Origin: Pseudomonas moorei
Lineage (GTDB): Bacteria > Pseudomonadota > Gammaproteobacteria > Pseudomonadales > Pseudomonadaceae
DNA length: 64,000 nt
Assembly: GCF_008801475.1 (NCBI RefSeq)
Contig: NZ_VZPP01000010.1
Location: forward strand, 62,001 to 126,000
Reading direction: 5' to 3'
Below, one piece after another: positions 59,606 through 64,000 of this stretch (position 1 is its first letter; the number at the start of each line of letters is the position of its first letter). Under the pieces are notes generated by a model. That model made no database searches. It saw only the letters and a list, made by a program, of their open reading frames with translations, and had not been told where the DNA came from. The position numbers were made by a program, and so were the translations under genes.

Positions 59606-61099
59606 ATGAAACCATCGCTAGTCTTGAGAATGGGCCAGCAGCTGACGATGACACCGCAGCTGCAACAGGCTATCCGCCTGCTCCAATTGTCGACCCTGGA
59701 CCTGCAACAGGAAATCCAGGAGGCCCTGGAGTCCAATCCGATGCTCGAACGCCAGGAAGACGGCGACGACTTCGATAACACCGACCCCCTGGCCGACAAC
59801 GTCGAACAGAAGCCCAACCCCGACATTCAGGAACCCTCCTACCAGGAAAGCGCACCGACGGTTGATAACCTCGAGGAAGGCGACTGGAACGAGCGCATTC
59901 CCAATGAACTGCCCGTCGACACCGCTTGGGAAGACGTCTACCAGACCAGTGCCAGCAGCCTGCCGAGCAACGATGACGACGAGTGGGATTTCACCACCCG
60001 CACATCGGCCGGCGAAAGCCTGCAAAGCCACCTGCTGTGGCAATTGAACCTGGCGCCAATGTCCGACACCGATCGCCTGATCGCCGTGACCCTGATTGAT
60101 TGCATCAACAATCAGGGCTATCTGGACGAGACGCTTGAGGAAATCCTCGAAGCCTTCGATCCGGAACTGGACATCGAACTGGACGAAATCGAAGCTGTTC
60201 TGCACCGCATCCAGCAATTCGAACCCGCCGGTATTGGTGCCCGCAACCTAGGCGAATGCCTGCTGCTGCAATTACGTCAGTTGCCGGCCAAAACCCCTTG
60301 GCTGAACGAAGCCAAGCGCCTGGTCACCGATTTCATCGACCTGCTCGGCAGCCGCGATTACAGTCAACTGATGCGCCGCATGAAGCTCAAGGAAGACGAA
60401 CTGCGCCAGGTGATCGAACTGGTTCAGAGCCTTAACCCACGCCCAGGCTCGCAGATCGAGTCCACTGAAGCCGAATACGTCGTTCCCGACGTGATCGTGC
60501 GCAAGGACAACGAACGCTGGCTGGTGGAGCTCAATCAGGAGTCGGTTCCACGTCTTCGGGTCAACGCCCAGTACGCCGGTTTCGTGCGTCGCGCCGACAC
60601 CAGCGCCGACAACACCTTCATGCGCAATCAGTTGCAGGAAGCCCGCTGGTTCATCAAAAGCCTGCAAAGCCGCAACGAAACCCTGATGAAAGTAGCCACC
60701 CAGATCGTCGAGCATCAACGCGGCTTCTTGGAGTACGGCGACGAAGCCATGAAGCCGCTGGTTCTGCATGACATCGCCGAGGCGGTCGGTATGCACGAAT
60801 CGACGATTTCACGTGTGACCACCCAGAAATTCATGCATACCCCTCGGGGCATATATGAACTGAAATACTTTTTCTCCAGCCATGTCAGCACCTCCGAAGG
60901 TGGCGAATGCTCGTCCACGGCGATCCGCGCGATCATCAAAAAACTGGTTGCTGCGGAAAATCAGAAAAAGCCGTTGAGTGACAGCAAGATCGCTGGTTTA
61001 CTGGAGGCACAAGGCATTCAGGTGGCTCGCCGCACCGTCGCCAAGTACCGCGAATCCCTGGGGATCGCGCCTTCGAGCGAACGCAAGCGGTTGATGTAG
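59606..61099 (+). CDS. rpoN: RNA polymerase sigma-54 factor
   Basis: 497 residues. A glutamine/leucine-rich N-terminal activator-interacting region (MGQQLTMTPQLQQAIRLLQLS), an acidic middle, the core-binding region, and the C-terminal helix-turn-helix and RpoN box (ARRTVAKYRESLGI). It directs nitrogen, motility and other enhancer-dependent promoters. The 183-base gap before it is AT-rich (59461-59535) and should hold its own promoter. hpf, ptsN, rapZ and ptsO follow. Confidence 0.98.
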   Translation: MKPSLVLRMGQQLTMTPQLQQAIRLLQLSTLDLQQEIQEALESNPMLERQEDGDDFDNTDPLADNVEQKPNPDIQEPSYQESAPTVDNLEEGDWNERIPNELPVDTAWEDVYQTSASSLPSNDDDEWDFTTRTSAGESLQSHLLWQLNLAPMSDTDRLIAVTLIDCINNQGYLDETLEEILEAFDPELDIELDEIEAVLHRIQQFEPAGIGARNLGECLLLQLRQLPAKTPWLNEAKRLVTDFIDLLGSRDYSQLMRRMKLKEDELRQVIELVQSLNPRPGSQIESTEAEYVVPDVIVRKDNERWLVELNQESVPRLRVNAQYAGFVRRADTSADNTFMRNQLQEARWFIKSLQSRNETLMKVATQIVEHQRGFLEYGDEAMKPLVLHDIAEAVGMHESTISRVTTQKFMHTPRGIYELKYFFSSHVSTSEGGECSSTAIRAIIKKLVAAENQKKPLSDSKIAGLLEAQGIQVARRTVAKYRESLGIAPSSERKRLM

Positions 61100-61173
61100 A
61101 GCCACGCCACAGCGTTCCAGTGGTAGATCATCTGATCTACCGCTTTATGCACTGGCAACGAAGGAGAAGCTGT

Positions 61174-61482
61174 ATGCAAGTCAACATCAGTGGACACCAA
61201 CTGGAAGTGACCGAACCTCTTCGCACCTACATCGGCGAAAAACTCGAACGATTAGAGAGGCATTTCGACAAGATCACCAACGTTCAGGTCACGATGACCG
61301 TCGAAAAGTTGAAGCAGAAAATCGAAGCCACGCTGCATATTCCCGGCAATGAAGTGGTCGCTAACGCGGAACATACCGACATGTACGCGGCGATCGACGC
61401 ACTGACCGACAAGCTGGACAAACAACTCAAAAAGCATAAGGAAAAGACCCAGAGCCTCCTTCAGGGCGCTACGGGTCGTTAA
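61174..61482 (+). CDS. hpf: Ribosome hibernation promoting factor
   Basis: 102 residues from MQVNISGHQLEVTEPLRTYIGEKLERLERHF, with an AAGGAG ribosome binding site. The short-form HPF fold (HTDMYAAIDALTDKLDKQLKKHKEK) binds 30S subunits and helps form 100S dimers. In P. aeruginosa the same gene between rpoN and ptsN protects ribosomes in starving cells. The window has a longer paralogue at 994-1404. Confidence 0.95.
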   Translation: MQVNISGHQLEVTEPLRTYIGEKLERLERHFDKITNVQVTMTVEKLKQKIEATLHIPGNEVVANAEHTDMYAAIDALTDKLDKQLKKHKEKTQSLLQGATGR

Positions 61483-61494
61483 CACTCCCAACCC

Positions 61495-61959
61495 ATGATC
61501 CGACTTGAAAGTATCCTGACCCCCGGCCGTTCCCTGGTGAACGTGCCGGGCGGCAGTAAAAAGAAAGCCCTCGAGCAAATTGCCAACCTGATCGCCCGGG
61601 AAGTGCCGGATCTGGAGATGCAAGATGTCTTCGAGGCTTTGATTGCCCGCGAAAAACTCGGCTCGACCGGTTTTGGCAACGGTATCGCCATTCCCCACTG
61701 TCGCCTGAAGGGTTGTACCTCGCCCATCAGCGCTTTGATGCACCTGGACGCCCCCATAGATTTCGACGCCATCGATGGCGCACCGGTTGACCTGTTGTTC
61801 GTTCTGTTGGTCCCGGAAGCTGCTACCGATGCGCACCTTGAGCTTTTGCGCCAGATCGCCAGCATGCTCGACCGCAAGGAAGTGCGCGAAAAACTGCGCA
61901 GTGCCCCGAGCAATGAAGCCTTGTATCAGGTTGTCCTGAACGAGCAAAACGGTCAGTAA
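61495..61959 (+). CDS. ptsN: Nitrogen PTS enzyme IIA (EIIA-Ntr)
   Basis: 154 residues, PTS_IIA fold. The phosphorylated histidine is His68 in GNGIAIPHCRLKG. It receives phosphate from NPr and regulates potassium transport, carbon storage and other processes rather than sugar uptake. Located 12 bases after hpf and 2 before rapZ. Confidence 0.96.
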   Translation: MIRLESILTPGRSLVNVPGGSKKKALEQIANLIAREVPDLEMQDVFEALIAREKLGSTGFGNGIAIPHCRLKGCTSPISALMHLDAPIDFDAIDGAPVDLLFVLLVPEAATDAHLELLRQIASMLDRKEVREKLRSAPSNEALYQVVLNEQNGQ

Positions 61960-61961
61960 TC

Positions 61962-62819
61962 ATGCGTTTGATCATCGTCAGCGGCCGTTCCGGCTCGGGT
62001 AAAAGTACCGCCCTCGATGTGCTTGAGGACAACGGCTACTACTGCATCGACAACCTGCCTGCCGGGTTGCTGCCGGAACTTGCCGAACGCGCGTTGATTC
62101 ACACCGAGCTGGTACAGCCACTCGTTGCTGTCTCCATCGATGCACGCAACCTGCCGAGCCACCTGTCGCGGTTTCCCGAGCTGCTGGAAGAAGTCCGCAG
62201 CCGGCATATCCAGTGCGATGTGCTGTACCTGGACGCTGATGAAGAAACCCTGCTTAAACGCTTTTCCGAAACCCGTCGCCGTCATCCACTGAGCAGTGCC
62301 AATCGCTCGCTGGCCGAGGCGATCAACGATGAAACCAGCTTGCTCGGCCCCATAGCCGACCTCGCCGACCTCAAAGTCAATACAACCAACCTCAACCTGT
62401 ATCAGTTGCGCGATACGATCAAGCTGCGCCTGCTGAACCAGCCGGAACCCGGTACGGCGTTTCTGGTGGAATCCTTTGGCTTCAAGCGTGGCATGCCGGT
62501 GGACGCCGATCTGGTGTTCGACGTGCGCTGCCTGCCCAATCCCTACTGGAAACCCGAGCTTCGGGCGCTGTCCGGGCTTGATCAACCCGTTGCCGAGTAC
62601 CTTGCTGCCCAGCCGGATGTGGAAGAAATGTTCCAGGACATTTCTACATATCTGCTCAAATGGTTGCCCCGCTTTGCCGCCAGCAATCGTGCCTATGTCA
62701 CTATTGCCATTGGCTGCACCGGCGGGCACCACCGGTCTGTCTACCTGACCGAACGCCTGGGCAAGACGCTGCAACAATCCCTGAAGAACGTCCAGGTTCG
62801 CCACCGCGACCTCAGCTAA
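61962..62819 (+). CDS. rapZ: RNase adapter protein RapZ
   Basis: 285 residues. The Walker A motif is GRSGSGKST near residue 10, and the C-terminal domain has the conserved AIGCTGGHHRSVYLTERL. In enteric bacteria RapZ guides RNase E to a sRNA that controls glucosamine synthesis; that sRNA system has not been seen here, so the role may differ. Immediately downstream of ptsN. Confidence 0.95.
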   Translation: MRLIIVSGRSGSGKSTALDVLEDNGYYCIDNLPAGLLPELAERALIHTELVQPLVAVSIDARNLPSHLSRFPELLEEVRSRHIQCDVLYLDADEETLLKRFSETRRRHPLSSANRSLAEAINDETSLLGPIADLADLKVNTTNLNLYQLRDTIKLRLLNQPEPGTAFLVESFGFKRGMPVDADLVFDVRCLPNPYWKPELRALSGLDQPVAEYLAAQPDVEEMFQDISTYLLKWLPRFAASNRAYVTIAIGCTGGHHRSVYLTERLGKTLQQSLKNVQVRHRDLS

Positions 62820-62834
62820 AGGATTCACACCGCG

Positions 62835-63110
62835 ATGCCTGCTCTGGAAATCGAAATCATCAACAAACTCGGCTTGCATGCCCGTGCTTCTGCAAAATTC
62901 GTCGGGGTCGCCGGTGAGTTCAAGGATTGCACGATCAGAGTAGGACGCACTCCGGAATCCACGGTCGACGGTAAAAGCATCATGGCCATGATGATGCTCG
63001 CTGCGGGCAAGGGAACCAAAATCTATATCAGCACCGAAGGCGAAGACGCGCAAAGGGCACTGGACGCGTTGAAAGACTTGATCAACCGCTATTTCGACGA
63101 AGGCGAGTAG
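62835..63110 (+). CDS. ptsO: Nitrogen PTS phosphocarrier protein NPr
   Basis: 91 residues, HPr fold. Active histidine is His15 in NKLGLHARASAKFV, and the regulatory serine region is VDGKSIMAMMML. It passes phosphate from PtsP to PtsN. Last gene of the rpoN cluster; a terminator follows. Confidence 0.95.
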   Translation: MPALEIEIINKLGLHARASAKFVGVAGEFKDCTIRVGRTPESTVDGKSIMAMMMLAAGKGTKIYISTEGEDAQRALDALKDLINRYFDEGE

Positions 63111-63146
63111 ACGCCAATCCAGGCTAAAGCTGCTCTGCAGCCCAAT

Positions 63147-63187
63147 AAAAAAAGGCGCACCACCCGATCAGGTGGCGCGCCTTTTTT
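63147..63187. terminator. Strong bidirectional terminator between ptsO and pmbA
   Basis: A run of A, a 13-base stem with one mismatch (aaggcgcaccacc / ggtggcgcgcctt) and a 6-base loop, then TTTTT. It ends both convergent genes. Confidence 0.9.
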
Positions 63188-63200
63188 GTGACGAACGGGT

Positions 63201-64000
63201 TTAGCTGCCCGCCACCGTCATTCGCTCGATCAGCACAGAACCCGTACGAATGTTGCTGCGCAGTTCCAGGTCATTACCCACGGCAACGATCTGCTTGAAC
63301 ATGTCGCGCATGTTGCCGGCGATGGTGACTTCCTGGACGGCAAACTGGATTTCGCCGTTCTCTACCCAGTAACCCGCCGCGCCACGGGAGTAATCGCCAG
63401 TCACCATGTTCAAGCCCTGGCCCATCAACTCCGTGACCAGCAAGCCGCGCCCCATACGACGCAACAAGGCTGCCTGATCCTCGTCGCCATGGGTAACGAA
63501 CAGATTGTGCACCCCGCCGGCATTCGCGGTGCTCGGCATGCCGAGTTTGCGACCGGAGTAAGTACCGAGGATGTAAGAGACCAGCTCGCCCTTTTCGACG
63601 AACGGCTTGGCGTAGGTTGCCAGCCCATCACCATCGAACGCCGCGCTGCCCATGGCTCGCATCAAGTGGGGCCGCTCGTCGATGGTCAGCCATTCCGGAA
63701 ACAGCTTTTGCCCCAGGGTGCCTTCGAGGAACGATGATTTACGATAAAGACTGCCGCCGGAAATCGCCGACAGGAAGCTACCGAACAAACCACCGGCCAA
63801 CTCCGCGGAAAACAGCACTGGCACTTCGCAGGTCGGCACCGGACGCGCCCCAAGACGACTCGCTGCCCGTTGCGCGGCACGCTGTCCGATGCTCACCGGA
63901 TCAGCCAGCAAATTGCCCTGACGGTTCACGTCATACCAGTAATCGCGCTGCATCTGGCCATCGGCCTCGGCGATCATTACACAGCTCAGGCTGTGTCGGG
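63201..64000 (-). CDS. pmbA: PmbA/TldE metalloprotease-like protein, C-terminal part
   Basis: The gene runs off the right edge; about 266 C-terminal residues are present of a family length near 450. The frame is open to the edge, so the ATG at 63977 is internal. Visible family features are DVNRQGNLLADPVSIGQRAAQRAASRLGARP, FSAELAGGLFGSFLSAISGG and the late NAGGVHNLFVTHG and EVTIAGNMRDMFKQIVAVGNDL. With TldD it processes small peptides such as microcin B17 and the CcdA antitoxin. Confidence 0.93.
   Translation of the reverse strand, partial: RHSLSCVMIAEADGQMQRDYWYDVNRQGNLLADPVSIGQRAAQRAASRLGARPVPTCEVPVLFSAELAGGLFGSFLSAISGGSLYRKSSFLEGTLGQKLFPEWLTIDERPHLMRAMGSAAFDGDGLATYAKPFVEKGELVSYILGTYSGRKLGMPSTANAGGVHNLFVTHGDEDQAALLRRMGRGLLVTELMGQGLNMVTGDYSRGAAGYWVENGEIQFAVQEVTIAGNMRDMFKQIVAVGNDLELRSNIRTGSVLIERMTVAGS

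Overview
The window is a stretch of a Pseudomonas chromosome, most likely of the P. fluorescens group. The evidence is the gene order murA-hisG-hisD-hisC beside algW, the mla-kds-lpt-rpoN-hpf-ptsN-rapZ-ptsO block as in P. aeruginosa, a fused cysNC, lineage-type proteins (DUF3509, DUF3565, HopJ-like, DUF1302/DUF1329) and many REP-type repeats (tGTAGGAGCGAGC...). Almost all of it is dense, GC-rich core genome. No tRNA, rRNA, CRISPR array, integrase or complete insertion sequence was seen.

Layout. 1-1400: the start of a fecR-like gene, an ECF sigma factor with a Fur-box-like site upstream, and an HPF-like protein. 1600-8000: LysR regulator, serine deaminase sdaA, a DUF3509 protein, psiE, a yebG-like gene with an excellent LexA box, an amino-acid dehydrogenase that has lost its catalytic lysine, and a SirB1-like protein. 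7968-12210: homogentisate pathway hmgA-fahA-maiA with its IclR regulator. 12244-18591: an unknown small gene, a MalT/LuxR-type regulator and a DUF1302/DUF1329 pair. 18592-23106: an 839-bp gap with an orphan terminator, a peptidoglycan amidase, and an SDR / alpha-beta hydrolase / class II aldolase group.

23340-29341 holds a flavodoxin, a short LOV blue-light receptor, a divergent PilZ protein, a B12-free MerR regulator of the LitR type, an antibiotic-biosynthesis-monooxygenase-like membrane protein, then folM-folE-folX (tetrahydromonapterin synthesis), a DUF1244 gene and a HopJ-like gene. This looks like a light-sensing and pterin module. 29594-40167: aminotransferase, trxB, cysZ, glycosyltransferase, old-yellow-enzyme reductase, glutathione peroxidase, slyD, DUF3565, pta and an acyltransferase.

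40320-42560 is an AT-richer accessory island read on the minus strand. It contains a membrane protein, a 2-oxoglutarate/Fe(II) oxygenase, a hydrophobic protein broken by a one-base slip in a G7 tract, and a 48-codon proline/cysteine-containing mini-gene with a very strong ribosome binding site. It is the least explained part of the window.

42634-64000: cysNC-cysD (sulfate activation), a Nif3-like protein, algW (alginate / sigma-E stress protease), hisC-hisD-hisG, murA-ibaG-mlaBCDEF (peptidoglycan precursor and outer-membrane lipid asymmetry), kdsD-kdsC-lptC-lptA-lptB (Kdo and LPS export), rpoN-hpf-ptsN-rapZ-ptsO (sigma-54 and nitrogen PTS), and the 3' part of pmbA at the right edge. All coordinates and motifs were read by eye from the sequence; family names rest on recognition, with no database search.
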